Assembly (NCBI GenBank): GCA_021030915.1
Contig: JAGEMR010000139.1
Span: 1-64,000 of the forward strand
DNA: 64,000 nucleotides
Direction: 5' to 3'
DNA from: Astrothelium macrocarpum
Taxonomy: Eukaryota; Ascomycota; Dothideomycetes; Trypetheliales; Trypetheliaceae
The position numbers and the translations under genes are program-made. The notes beneath the pieces are model-generated. The model saw only the letters and a list, made by a program, of their open reading frames with translations. It was not told where the DNA came from and did not search any database. Below are positions 21,940-34,226 of the stretch, piece by piece. The stretch's first letter is position 1. Each line of letters starts with the position of its first letter.

Positions 21940-23490
21940 AGTACTCGCACCTTAACTCTGGGCGTGCAGTCCGTCGTGGGGGGGCGCTTCCAGAGGTCGA
22001 TTTTCTGAACGGGATGGATATCAGGTAAGAAATGAGCGGTGGAAATCGAGCTTCTCCGGGTCGAAACAAAAAAAGAAGAATAAGGCTGGGAGAGGTCGCT
22101 AATGAAGCTCGTGGACCGTCAAGTTCACTGCCTCGCCAGGAGGCCAGACTTTGTCACACGGTAAGCATTGCACATGTCGAGCCTAGATGATGGACAGGTG
22201 CCGAAGCTTTTACCTTTAAACCTATGAGGCCGATAAGTAGCGATGCTTGGATGATCGTTTGGATGACGAGAGCTGTCAGGAAGCATTCGGGCGGTGGTCA
22301 TGCACGATTTGGACGATGGGGCTAGAGTACAGAAGAATGCCTGCAGCCGTACAATACCCGATTTCTTGAACTAGCATACTGGAGCGCAATGCCGTCCAGG
22401 AAGCTTTCCGGTTTAATACTTTTGGACGAATGGAGGCAAATGGCACCAGACCCAGCCACGACGGAGGCCCTCCCTGAAGAGAAATGACGCTTGAGTGCAA
22501 TGCAGGGCGATCGGCGAACGGTGCAGAGCCGACCGGACCAATCTTGGCCGTTGCTCTGTGCGGACAGCCTTGACGCGACGCCGCGCCAGCTTGAGAAGTC
22601 ATTGCGTCTCTACGTGCGGTTTAGAGTCGACCAAGACTGCCCCCCCCTTCCCCGGCATTGCCAGCGCGCCCCGGGGTCTGTCTTGCACCTGCTCACCTCT
22701 CAGCGACGCTGCATCGCCCAGCGCGGAGCCGGCTATGCATGCAGCTGGCATCCATGATATCAAGAGCGGCAGCTGTGAAGCTCTGCAACGCTTGGCCGTC
22801 ACCACATCACCACATCCGGCCACTCCCATGGGTGTCAGGCATGTGCTGACGAGAGGCAAAGCGTTCGAACGCACGTACGCGGGCGCCTATGCAGCCAAAG
22901 CCCGAGGAGCCGTCTGCTTGGGCCCCAAACCTTCTCTGCACCAGGCCGATCCCTTCGAGAATGTGAGAAGACGGAGCCCAATCTGGCCTACGACTACCGG
23001 CGTCATTCTAGTTTGACTTGTACACCCGCTCTACTGGGGCAGCCACGAGATGTGTGGTTTGTTCACGATCGACGGGTTGCCCAAAATGTGGATGCTCTGC
23101 CTGATATGCAGGGACTGAGCCTGTGTCGCGAGATTCGATAGCGAATGCGATATATACACCAGGCTAGGGATCAGAACAGCCTCATCAAAGCAAATGCAAA
23201 TGCAATCTTGTTTCGAACGGGCATCAATTGACAGGCAGCAGATGCAACGGAGTGCATCCAGAGCACAGCAGACGAGCCGTGCAATGTGCCGGCAGCTTCC
23301 TGAGAATGTATAAACGAGGCTAGAAGTTGTGTCCTATCTGTGCCATGTTGGAAAAACGTGGTGAGTGGTGTGAGATGTGATGGCGCGAGTGGAGGGGCAT
23401 GTCTCATCTGCTTTGCGCTCGGACCAGACGAACCCTGGCCCTACTCCATCGAATTTCTGACAGCGGACCTAAACTCCATGAGCGCGAACA
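21940..23490. other. Intergenic region between RSR1 and EMC1, no supported gene
   Basis: About 1.55 kb between divergent genes. Overlapping frames up to 173 codons (22495-23016) occur in a GC-rich stretch, but the three frames compete and none has a domain. A TATATACACC element lies at 23151, about 340 bases upstream of the EMC1 ATG. Probably promoter sequence. Confidence 0.55.
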
Positions 23491-26457
23491 ATGCTTCGAC
23501 ATCCTGTGTTGGCGTTGGCATGGCTTGCTCTGCTCGCCACCAACGTGCTCGCTGTCTTTGCTGATGATGCATACAGCCTTGACTATCACCTGGCTTTGCT
23601 CGGCCTGCCACACCGGCAAACAACCTTTTTCCATCAGCCTCATCATAGCTCCAAAGCTTCGCTTCTGTACACCTTGTCTGAGAGTAATGTCCTCGGCGCC
23701 GTAAATCCCAAAGATGGAACGCTTGTGTGGCGACAATCGCTACGTCCAACTTCGAACGCTACTGCACGCTTCCTTCGAGCTGGCGAAGACACAGACACCG
23801 TCGTCACTGCCGTCCATGGCGAGATCGCGACGTGGAGTGCATCTGATGGAAGGGTGGTCTGGACGCACGCTCTCGGAGATGCACCAGTGCATGACTTGGA
23901 GCTTCTCGAACTACCAACAGGAAAGGCCCGTTCCGAGGACGGAAAGGATGCTATCCTTCTTGTGGGAGACATCAAACCAACAGTGAAGAGAATAGACGCT
24001 ACAACAGGCAAAGTTAGGTGGGAGTTTGACGACACTAGGTATGTGTAAAATGCTTTTTTGGACGAGTTATAGCTAACAACCATAAAGTGGCGATGCGCCT
24101 TTGCAAGTATCAGCATCCTCCACGAGCGTCTTCTACATATCCACACATACAACATTTACTGGGGGATTGAAGATCAAAGTCACTAGCTTGGATCCTTTGA
24201 ATGGTCACAAGATCGATCAACATACGCTCAGTTCAGATGGTGAGCCTTCGTCAAAAGACGATATCCTCTTTGTCGGAGCAAACACCGCCTCGCCGATAAT
24301 TGCCTGGACAGACAAGGCGCGCAAGATTGTGAGAATCAACGTTCTTGGATCCAAGTCGGTCTCGAATTTTGCTGTCGAGAGCAATGCAAAGGAGGAAATA
24401 GAAAGGATTACAGTGCACGCACCGCACAAGATAAACTCCTTGCCTCATTTCCTAATCCACTTTCAAACCAACGAACGTCATTGGGCCGACACTTTCCACA
24501 TCAACCTTAACTCGGCATCCATTACAAAAGCTTATAGCCTCCCGAAACTTGCAGGGAGGGGTGCATTTGCCACAACATCATCCGACGCTAATGTATATTT
24601 CACGAGAATCACAGAAGATGAGTTCAGTGTTGTCTCCTCGGCCTCCCATGGTGTTCTAGGTCGATGGCCAAGAAAGGGCAAATTGTCATCCCAACATGCA
24701 GCGTCGTTCCCCGTCCATGCTTCTGCAGAAGTTGTTGCTAAATCTGGGTCTGTCTCCGCAATTAGATGTGCTGTGTTGTATTCAGACGGAAGCTGGGTTC
24801 TCTATCGCAATGGAGAATTCAGTTGGACTCGCTTCGAGGGGCTTGCGAGTGCAACTGCAGCGACATGGGCCGAGATAGATGATGGGAGTTTATTGACGGA
24901 ACAGCTTGAAGTGGAAGGTCATGCCAATCCCATCACTGCCTACATCCACAGACTTAAGCGACACCTACGCGATCTGCAAGAATTACCCCGTTGGCTGCAG
25001 AATCTATACAAGACATTGTTGGCTGAGCGATTGTTTGGGGCTAAAGAAGAAGATACTGTGCAGACTGTCTCAACGCACGATCGCTTCGGCTATCATAAAC
25101 TTGTTTTGGTTGCTAATAATGCCGGCTACCTCTTCATACTGGATGCTGGAAACTATGGTGCAGTTCTAAGTACCTTGAAAGCTGTCGATCTCGGCGCCGA
25201 CGGGATATGGACGAATCCAGATCTGCGTGTCACCCAAGACGGCGAGTTGGCCGTGGCAGATCCATCAACCGGGTCCTTGAATATCCTCGAGACACCTTTG
25301 GGCAAGAAACTCAGAGCGCCCAAATTCCCTCACTCTGGTTCCGTGGACCAAAAGCAATTGTCTGTGATAGCTTCCTTCGACTCCGCAACCGGCGAAATCC
25401 ATGGACGTAAGGCTTCGCAAATAGAACCTATTTGGGGTTTCAAACCAGCTGTTGGAGAACGGATCATACACATATCAGACAGGCTTGCCAGTGAACCCGT
25501 CGCTGCCATTGGCAAAGCCCTCGGAGACAGACGTGTCCTTTACAAATACTTGAATCCTAATTTGATGCTTGTGATTGCAGTAAACGATGCTGCTTCTCGT
25601 ATCACAGTATACCTCCTTGACTCGGTTTCGGGGGCTATACTTTACTCAAACACACACAATAGCGTTGACACGGCACAAGCAATAGCATCTGCTGTATCGG
25701 AGAACTGGTTTGCGTACTCATTTAGCATCATCCCATCATCAGCCTCTCCATCAGCTGGCCACGAACTCGTTGTAGCTGAACTATTCGAATCTGATCTTCC
25801 AAATGATCGTGGTCCCTTAGGGTCTGCAAGCAACTATTCTGCACTTGATCATGGTTCTGTCAAACCCTACGTCATCGCACAAACTTATCACATTACTGAG
25901 AAAATCTCCTCAATGGCCGTCACCCAGACTCGTCAGGGCATTACATCTCGTGAGCTACTCGCCGTGCTACCAGAGACCAACTCCATTGTTAGCATACCTC
26001 GCTATCATCTCGATCCTCGACGACCTGTTGGTCGTGATGCAACGAAGATTGAGGCCGCCGAGGGTCTGTTCAGGTATACGGTCGTGCTGGAATTTGACCC
26101 AAAGTGGTACATCACCCACAAGCGTGAGGTGTTGGATACGAAACATGTCCTTACCACGCCAAGTGGACTGGAAAGCACAAGTCTTGTGTTTGCATTTGGA
26201 GGTGATGTCTTTGGAACGAGGGTTAGCCCAAGTGGAAAATTTGATGTTTTGGGAAAGGATTTTGGTAAATTGCAAATGCTAGCTACTGTTGCGGCATTAG
26301 GAGTGGGAGTTTTCGTTGTCGCGCCTTTGGTAAGTAGAGGCTCGTCATTTGCCATTTACGACAGCTTGCATTAGTCCAGTATCACGTTGTTTACATGCTA
26401 ATTGTCATCATGCAGGTACAGCGCAAGCAAATTAATACCCAGTGGCAGGTTACTTAG
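23491..26457 (+). CDS. EMC1: ER membrane protein complex subunit 1 (EMC1)
   Basis: Three exons, 23491-24038, 24088-26329 and 26416-26457, give 943 aa. The first intron is gtatgt...taaag (49 nt). The second is 86 nt and leaves a last exon of only 14 codons, ending QRKQINTQWQVT. A signal peptide is present (MLRHPVLALAWLALLATNVLA). The lumenal part is a PQQ-like beta-propeller, with repeats such as 'LGAVNPKDGTLVWRQSL' and 'TTGKVRWEFDD'. The EMC1 C-terminal domain follows, and a single transmembrane helix near the end (MLATVAALGVGVFVVAPLV). In the EMC, this subunit forms most of the lumenal domain that helps insert and fold multi-pass proteins. Reading through the second intron would give a false C-terminus. 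The gene ends 71 bases from the stop of the convergent MCCB gene. Confidence 0.93.
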
Positions 26458-26528
26458 TTCAAGAGCGGTTGAGATTGTTGGGTATCTTGTACTAATGGCT
26501 AGAAAAAAGATAGACATGAACATATTCA

Positions 26529-28538
26529 CTACATCCTAAAGACGCCCCATTTCGTATCTTTTCCCCGATCACTTTCATTCCATCCTTCTCCTTTACCGCT
26601 ATATGCAGCCATCAGTCCCATTCCCAACACTCTTCTAGTGTGGCTTGGTGGAATAACGCCATCATCCCATAACCGAGCAGAAGAAAAAGTCGCGTCGCTT
26701 TCGCGCTCTATTCTATCTCGTAAATCCGGGTCGACAGTCTTTCCCACAGCTTCCATGACTGCAGACAGTTGCTCAGGACCCATGACGGAGGTTTTTGCAT
26801 TTGGCCAGAGGAAAAGAAGACGTGGCGAATAGGCACGTCCGCTAAGGTTGTATTAGCTCGATTAACTCGTTCAAATCCTATGCATCAAACTTGGAGAGAG
26901 CACACTTACCACATGCCGTAGTTTCCGGCTCCGGCAGAGCTTCCCACCACGACCGTGAACTTGGGAACCTCAGCACACGCAACTGCAGTCACGAGCTTCG
27001 CGCCATTCTTCGCAATGCCACCACGCTCTGCCTCTGCGCCCACCATGAATCCCGAAATATTTTGCAAGAACACGAGTGGTATTCGTCGTTGCGCACACAG
27101 CTGAATGAAATGCGCACCCTTGAGCGCCGACTCGGAGAACAAAATTCCATTATTCGCAACAATACCCACTTGCTGCCCATATATCGACGCAAACCCCGTC
27201 ACCAACGTCGTCCCATACAAAGCCTTGAATTCCGCAAACTCCGACCCATCCACAATCCTCGCAATCACCTCATGAATTGGAATCTGCCTCCGCAACGACA
27301 CCCCCACAATCCCCGGCAACTCCTCCACATCATACAACGGCTCCTTCCACCTCCTCCCCACATCTTCTCCCTCTCCACCCCTCCCCACCACCGCACCACC
27401 CATCGGCCAATTCAGATTCCCCACGCTCCGCCGCACCAAACACACGGCATGCGCATCGTCCACCGCGCGATAATCCACCACCCCGCTCGTCTCCGCATGC
27501 GTCGCGGCGCCCCCAAGTGCCTCCGCACTCACCACCTCGCCCGTCGCGGCCTTGACCAGCGGCGGGCCCGCGAGAAAGATGTGGCCCTGGCCCGCGACGA
27601 TCACGCTCTCGTCGCTCATCGCGGGAACGTACGCGCCCCCGGCCGTGCAGGGGCCCAAAACCGCTGCGATCTGTGGGATCCCGAGGGAAGAGAGGCGCGC
27701 TTGGTTGTAGAAGATGCGTCCGAAGTGCGAGGCGTCGGGGAAGACGGAGGCTTGGTGCGGGAGGTTGGCGCCGCCGGAGTCGACGAGGTAGATGCAGGGG
27801 AGGCCTGGCGTGGGGGTTAGTGGTTGTTTTGGGGGGGAAAGGAGGGGAGGGGGGAAGGGGATGTACGGTTTTCTTGCGCGATGGTTTGTGCGCGGAGATG
27901 CTTTTTCACGGTGATCGGGTAGTAGGTGCCGCCCTTGACGCTGGGGTTGAGGGGGTTAGTGAGGATGGATGGTGGGGAGAGGGAGAGATGGGAGGCTTAC
28001 GTGCTGTCGTTGGCAACTATCATGCAGGTGACGCCTTCGATGGTGCCGATGCCTGTGATGATGCCGCCTGCGGGCACGTCTTCGCCCGGGTAGAGGTCGT
28101 AACCGGCGAGTTGTGAGAGTTCGAGGAATGATGTGCCGGGATCGATTAAGGCTGTGACTCGACTGTAGTGCTGATGTCTCAGTTTTTGTTCCCCAGTTTC
28201 TTCGGCTTGTAGGGCAGGATGTACTCTCTGGGTAGCATCTTCCCTCGTGCTATATGCTTGTCTCTAGCCTTTTGAGGCCCTCCTTGGGCAATTTTGCTAT
28301 GTAGCTCTTCCATTCGACTTGTGAGGTTGTTGAATTGGTGTTTGTTTGTCTTGTATTCCTCTGATGAAGTGTCGACGGCGGTAGGTAGAACGGACAATTG
28401 GGCGGCTTGATGAGAGTGGGAAAACGTCGCTATTCGTCGCCGTTGGTAAGGGCATTGCGTTCGTCTTCGAGCGACGAACTTTGCAGTAGACTGTAGCGAG
28501 ATCCATGACGAACTCCTAGAGGGTAACGAAGAAGCCAT
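26529..28538 (-). CDS. mccB: Methylcrotonyl-CoA carboxylase beta subunit
   Basis: Five exons on the minus strand: 28538-28225, 28162-28001, 27940-27867, 27804-26910 and 26841-26529. All introns are GT-AG, 60-68 nt, and the product is 585 aa. The ATG at 28538 (A at -3, G at +4) opens a Ser/Arg-rich mitochondrial presequence; an upstream in-frame ATG at 28631 has a poorer context. The carboxyltransferase halves are complete: '[20 protein letters not shown]', '[11 protein letters not shown]', '[16 protein letters not shown]', '[19 protein letters not shown]', 'GNYGMCGRAYSP' and '[12 protein letters not shown]'. With the biotin-carrying alpha subunit it converts 3-methylcrotonyl-CoA to 3-methylglutaconyl-CoA in the mitochondrial matrix, a late step of leucine degradation. 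It diverges from IVD, the preceding enzyme. No alpha-subunit gene is in the window. Confidence 0.94.
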
Positions 28539-28725
28539 TCTGTTTGAGTGTTCTGGGGAAAGTTTTCGTCTTGTGTCTCCAAATATGAAGAGCAGACAGC
28601 TGTTTGTAAAGCCGACAATAGCCGCGGGCATCTGTGACGATCCCGGACTGTGATTTCATCTACTTACTATAAAGCGCTATAGCGCAGTCCGCGATGATTT
28701 ACTTTTCTAATAGTTTTCGAATTCA
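28539..28725. promoter_or_regulatory. Shared bidirectional promoter of mccB and IVD
   Basis: Only 187 bases separate the two start codons. The stretch contains a perfect 12-base palindrome GCGCTATAGCGC at 28674-28685. It also has an inverted pair of 7-mers, CGGACTG at 28644-28650 and CAGTCCG at 28685-28691, each with a CGG triplet of the kind bound by Zn(II)2Cys6 regulators. Co-regulation of the two leucine-catabolic genes from this site is an inference. Confidence 0.6.
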
Positions 28726-30365
28726 ATGGCTTCTCCTACTGCCTCAAGATTGTTTGTTCAAAGTGCACGGCGAATAGCTAATGTCCGATATCCTGTCACC
28801 TCTCTTTCCTTTCGCCGAGCGGCTTCGTCAAGACATCCAAAGAACTTTGTTGCACCAAACAAAGATGAATTGGAGGAATTAAGAGAGAGGACAAAGGAGT
28901 TCACAAGTTGGTTGATATTCCTACACTGAGGCTGCAAATAACCAAAGATCTGATTGCTCGATTAGGACGAGAAATACCCGAAGACGTTGCCCAAAAGACA
29001 GACCAACAGAATGAATTTCCAATGGACATGTGGAAAAAGATGGGGGAGGCTGGGTAATTGAACATCCGAGACAATGTTACCCCATTCAACCTGTTTATCG
29101 GAAAAACAGATTTCTTGGTATCACAGCGGACGAGGACTTTGGCGGACTTGCCATGGGCTATCAAGCACATTGTGTGGTTATGGAAGAACTATCAAGAGCA
29201 TCAGGTACAATATCCAATGCCTTGTTTCTGCTTTTTCAAAGCTTTAACAAGTCTAGGCAGCATTGGTCTTTCCTACGCCGCCCATTCGCAACTCTGCATA
29301 AATCAACTCATGCTAAACGGCAATCCAGAGCAAAAGGCCAGATTTCTTCCGGAACTAATATCAGGCGAAAGTATTGGAGCTCTAGCCATGTCAGAGCATT
29401 CAGCAGGTAGCGATGTGGTGAGCATGAAGATGAAAGCGGACAAGGTTGAAGGGGGCTACAAATTAAACGGGACGAAAATGTGGATCACAAATGTGAATGA
29501 CACTGTGATGAAATAACCAAAGTTCTTAGAAGCTAATTCCAGTCCCTCATGTATAGGGTCCAGATGCACATACCATAATCGTTTACGCCAAGACCACGCC
29601 TGACGGAGGCTCGAAAGGCATTACAGCATTCATTGTCGATTCCTCTGCGTCCGGCTTCTCCTGTGCTCGGAAACTTGATAAGCTTGGCATGCGTGGCTCC
29701 AATACGGGCGAGCTGATCTTCGAAGACGTCTTTGTCCCGGATGAGAACATACTCGGCGACGTGAACAAGGGCGTCCGCGTCCTGATGGAAGGTCTCGATC
29801 TTGAGAGATTAGTCTTGAGCGCTGGACCGATCGGGTAGGATTCTATTTCCCTTCATCGCCTTTTCCAGTAAGTGTGAAAGAGACTGATGACAATGCTCTC
29901 AGTATCATGCAAGCAGCCCTCGACCTTGTACTCCCATACACCCACACGCGCAAACAATTCAATACCCCCATCGCCCACAATCAGCTCGTCCAAGGCAAGC
30001 TCGCCGACATGTATGTGCGCTTGCAGACCACTCGTGCTTTCACTCAGTCAACGGCCTCAGCTATTGACAACGGTGGTGAGTTGTCAGCCGCCAGCTTTTA
30101 TCCCCCTTTCTAGGCGGCTCCTGCTGATGAATAGAAAGGTGCTATAAAAACCCAAGACTGCGCATCTTCGATCCTGTACGCAGCCGAGTCTGCAACGCAG
30201 GTTGCGCTGGATGGCATCCAGTTGATGGGTGGGATGGGTTATGTGAATGAAGTTCCTGCAGGACGCTTATTAAGAGATGCAAAATTGTATGAGATTGGGG
30301 CCGGGACAAGCGAGGTGCGGAGGATTGTGGTTGGACGGGCATTCAATCGGGAGTTTGCAGTCTGA
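28726..30365 (+). CDS. ivdA: Isovaleryl-CoA dehydrogenase
   Basis: Seven exons: 28726-28906, 28966-29053, 29110-29204, 29257-29492, 29557-29834, 29903-30075 and 30139-30365. All introns are GT-AG, 52-68 nt, and the product is 425 aa. The N-terminus is an Arg/Ser-rich mitochondrial presequence. The acyl-CoA dehydrogenase signatures are intact: '[13 protein letters not shown]', '[15 protein letters not shown]' and '[22 protein letters not shown]'. '[14 protein letters not shown]' holds the Glu used as catalytic base by IVD in place of the usual C-terminal Glu, which argues for IVD over other acyl-CoA dehydrogenases. The FAD flavoprotein oxidises isovaleryl-CoA to 3-methylcrotonyl-CoA, the substrate of the neighbouring carboxylase, and passes electrons to ETF. 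It shares a 187-bp promoter with mccB. Confidence 0.94.
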
Positions 30366-31153
30366 AGAAACATTCAGGAGAGATGAAGAATGAAGTGCAT
30401 CCCAGTAGTGAAATGCTTGATATAGATATGGTCAACGAGCATGATTGGTAATTTTGCGAATCTTCTGACAAGAAGGGTCAGGCGGCTAAAAGACATCGTG
30501 GAAAATCAGGCGTGTAATTTAGCATGAATGGAATAATGCATAAAGGAGTTCAATATTAAGAGATGTTTAAATAACGGGTCGTAAGAGATACTAGCTTTTC
30601 TCATATCAACAACATCTTTCCCAATTCACCATTCACTCCTCCACCAGCTGTTCTGTTAAATTCTCATCCTGAGATCTCCATCCTTCTTCATCAAACTAGG
30701 TCGTGGCCTATGAACACGAAGTGAACCTCCCTACCAACAGATGTCATTGTGCAACCTCCCCAATCAAAATACCAAGAAATACTCAGAACAACAAAAGAAC
30801 ACTGCAAAAAATGCTAGGACCCGTAGGCCTAGCCACGATATGTACCACTACCTTAAGACCCATTCCACATTAGACCATGGGTAGACTCCTAAAAACGCCG
30901 GTGCCGGATTTGCGCAGATGGTTATTCGGACATAAAAGCCCACTCCATACAGAAAAACAGAAGATTCGAGACAACAAGGAGATTCGTCGTGGCCGCGGAA
31001 ACCAAAAAAAAACTCAGTTGTGGTGCTCCGAGAACATGCGCGCCGCATCGCATTCACTCGATCCCCCCCCCCACCCATTTTTGCCAAGGCGGTAGCGGTA
31101 GTAGCCCCAGGGTCCCCCCCAAAAAATCTTTTGCGGGCGTCGTCGCGGGGACT
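30366..31153. other. Convergent 3' region between IVD and SHO1
   Basis: About 790 bases between two stop codons on opposite strands. It holds a run of ten C at 31063-31072 and AT-rich 3' untranslated-like sequence. No supported gene. Confidence 0.6.
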
Positions 31154-32331
31154 TCACAGCAAAATCAGATAATTACTCGGGGCAATGCCCGTCTCGCCGT
31201 TCTCCTTGCGCGCCTGCCACCACCGGCCCGTGACGTCGCTGACCTCGAGGATCTCGTGCTTGGCGAAGGTGATCTCGTTGGCGTCGTCCGGGTTGGCCTC
31301 GTAGCTGTAGATGGCCTTGGCGCGGAACGGATACTCGCTCGCATCGGCGCCGCCGCCGCTCATCCCGCCCGACGGCTCGTTTGCAGGACTCGTGAGGTTG
31401 CTCGACAGTCCCATCGTCCCGCCCAGCCCGCCGGGACTCGTCGACTCGGTCTTGGCGACGCTGGCCGTGTTGCCAGGCCCGACGCCGCCGAAGCGTGGGA
31501 TCTCGGCTGTATTGGTGTTCGTGCCGGGGTAGCCGGACACTGGGGAGGAGGTCTCGAAGCCGTTGAGCTGGGCGGAGGTGTACATTTGCGGGGCCGGATT
31601 GGAGGATTGTCGGTTTAGCGGGGGAGCGGCGGTGGTGGGTTGCTGGCCGTAGCCGTGGGCGTTGGACATGGGGCGTGAGGAGCGGGCGGAAGCGCGGCCG
31701 CCTTTGTGTAGGGCGAAGGAGTCGACGTAGGTGCGGTGTGAGGCATCGGGTTTGGAGCCGTAGTAGAAGATCCAGACGATCTGGGAAAAGGGTGAGTGTT
31801 GGGGTGTCTTGGGAGGGGAGAAATTCATCATGGAGAGGGACGTACAGTGACCATTGATAGGAGGATGAAGCCTGCGGCTGCGGCTTGCTTGGCGCCGTCT
31901 GATGAATAAACTAGGGAATTGACCGAAGAGGAGTTGAAAACAAGGCCGGCGGCCATAAAGCCTGTGATCTGGGCATTGTCAGCAGGTTGAGTCGGCATAG
32001 CATCACAGGTTCAAGACTTGTTGTCAGAGGTCGGACGTACAGCAACATGGTATGTGTAGACTGAGTCTGTCGCGACGGTCGCCAGGACGCCGATAATGCA
32101 AAAGAACATGTACACTATTGCCCACCAGACAAAGTTCGGGAAATTGCCGTGTATTGCGGAGATGATGGAAGCGACAAAGGCGATGATCCATCCCAGTATT
32201 GACACTGAGATGGTGGACATTGCAAAGGGATGGCCAATAATGTTGCCAATGCTAAAGGTCGGTCGATTCATGGTGGGCATATCGTATTTGCGTAGAGAAG
32301 GGGAATTGCGAAGGGAACCGTAAGAAGGCAT
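31154..32331 (-). CDS. SHO1: High-osmolarity sensor SHO1
   Basis: Three exons on the minus strand, 32331-32041, 31968-31846 and 31780-31154, with introns of 72 and 65 nt in phase 0, give 346 aa. Four transmembrane helices lie in the first 140 residues (for example '[18 protein letters not shown]', '[18 protein letters not shown]' and '[17 protein letters not shown]'). A Pro/Ser/Gly-rich cytoplasmic linker follows. A C-terminal SH3 domain begins at '[17 protein letters not shown]' and has the conserved '[20 protein letters not shown]' motif. The family senses osmotic and wall stress at the plasma membrane and binds the Pbs2-type MAPKK through the SH3 domain. All domains are complete and in the usual order. 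Confidence 0.95.
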
Positions 32332-34226
32332 GTGGGAGGAAGAGAAGAGAAGAATAAGAAGCGTCGGTCGACGTCAAAGGAAGACAGGCTTAGGCGGCGT
32401 CAATGCGAAACAGGTGGTTGACGTCGCGGGTACAAGTCAATCCAGTTCCAGCGGTAGGATAATGCCGGTCGTCTTGGTCGGGAGTTGTTTGCCGCGGGTC
32501 GCAGGGAGAAGAGCAAGAGCAAAAGCGAGTGACGTCTCAAAAGATACAGGCGCCTGGCCAAGCTCAGGGAAGAGCAGAGTTAGAGCGAGAGCGAGAGGGC
32601 TAACAACGATAGGGTTGGACGTTGAATATTAGGTTCTTTGCTCGAGTGGTCCAGGAGGGGATGGAAAAGAAGGGCGTATGAGAGGCTCGGCCAGGATGAA
32701 AGGGCTGACAGGACGGCGTATGGGCCAGGGAGGGAAGGGGAGAGGCAGGTGTGGATGAATCAGATGGGTGGTGAGGAGGAGCTGGCGAGGCGCGAGGTTT
32801 CATCTAGGGCAGGGGCTAGACTTCTATTGCTTGGGACTGCTTGGGAGCAACACCACCACCCGACCAACTGGCTTGTCCTGTAAGTTTGTTATTCAATCTC
32901 GTTCACTTGAGAGTATCCAATTCTGTTCAATCCAATTCAACTCGAGACCAGACAAGACCACGACGTTTGCACGCGCGGCTTTGTCTCTTTCATTGTGTGT
33001 GCACCGCCCCGCCACTCTCGCGCTTTACTATATTTAATGTGACAAGCGAAATAAGTTATGCCACAACGCCTGGGATATCAATCCACCGCTATTTCATCCA
33101 CTCCATCACCCTATATTCCATCTCATCTCATCTCATCTCATCTCACCGTCTACGCATACATGATGACTAACTTGCGTCAATTGGCGACTGAAACACCTCT
33201 TACAACAAGCGGCTCTTGTTCAGCTCCAAGCGAAGTCTCACATCACTTACGTAGCATCACCTCTCCCATTTATGCACCCTGCGAAAATGCCATGCTTTGT
33301 CTTAATAGCCACGGTTTTTTCCACATTTAAAGACGCGACAATACGCACCTCATAAATTGTGCTTACCATTTTGCCTAAAAGATGTTCCGTACTTACGCCT
33401 TTAAAGATGGTTGACAAATACATAATCCGACAAACCTGGTGATAGTGATTGCATGCACCCTTGAACCTGGTTTCACAATCAACTGTACCTACAGAGTACC
33501 AATCCTAGCCCCAAAGAATACCAGCAGATTGAAGCATTCGCTGACATAATTAATCATGTGGGGTATGCAAGCCTTTCTGGAAGGCTAAATTGTAGTCTAC
33601 CATTCGCTTGATGTGATACTTCCATCTGAGGTACCTTTGAACCATCCCGAGCCAAATACATGGCAACAGCAACTCATCCACTGACTCAGTCAGCCCCTCC
33701 ATCGGACGAGCGCGATATAGGTCAACGTCAATAGATGACGCATTCAATCCAATGCATCATTGCTTTTGGTCCACTTCGAGGAGGGTATATTCGGTCCATT
33801 CCGTTCTCACTACCCACAAACGTGAAACCCAGACAGCATTCTCTTCCCTTTCGAGACGCTGCCACCTCTCCATCCACATTGCCTAAAGGTGATTGTGAAA
33901 CGTCATAGAAACATATCACACCCAACTAACCACACCTCACGGCCATGTGCGCGGAGAGAAAAAAATAAGCATAACCTTAGCTTTGCACATCATCCCCATC
34001 GCCGCCGTTTCAACCGTTGTGACGACTCGAAACCTTCCCATCATCCCATCTACCGTTTCATTCATCATCGCACGCAGACAGCTCCCGAATGTGATCCCCA
34101 CCAAGAATTCCCCACACCCATCTTCCAATGGTCTGACATCCCCCAAATCCTCAAGCCAAAGCACCTCCTCTTCCCTTCGCCTCCTCCTCCCCCATCTTTC
34201 TAGCTCCGACCACATGGCCAAGCGCC
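32332..34226. other. 1.9-kb intergenic region, no supported gene
   Basis: Upstream of SHO1 and downstream of the dynactin-like gene. It contains a (TCTCA)5 microsatellite at 33121-33145 and several short overlapping frames without domains. Nothing else is visible. Confidence 0.55.
33121..33145. repeat. (TCTCA)5 microsatellite
   Basis: Five perfect TCTCA units in a CT-rich stretch inside the SHO1 upstream spacer. It is a candidate polymorphic marker. Confidence 0.85.

Noticed and set aside
22495..23016. 173-codon plus-strand frame in the RSR1-EMC1 spacer
   Set aside because: GC-rich stretch with open frames in several phases; composition and lack of domain suggest chance.
26330..26374. EMC1 C-terminus ending SSFAIYDSLH by reading through
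   Set aside because: A good intron (gtaagt to tcatgcag) restores the conserved QRK-type EMC1 end, so the read-through tail is an artefact.
26842..26909. B-box-like GTTCAAATCC on the plus strand
   Set aside because: It lies inside an mccB intron and no cloverleaf can be drawn around it.
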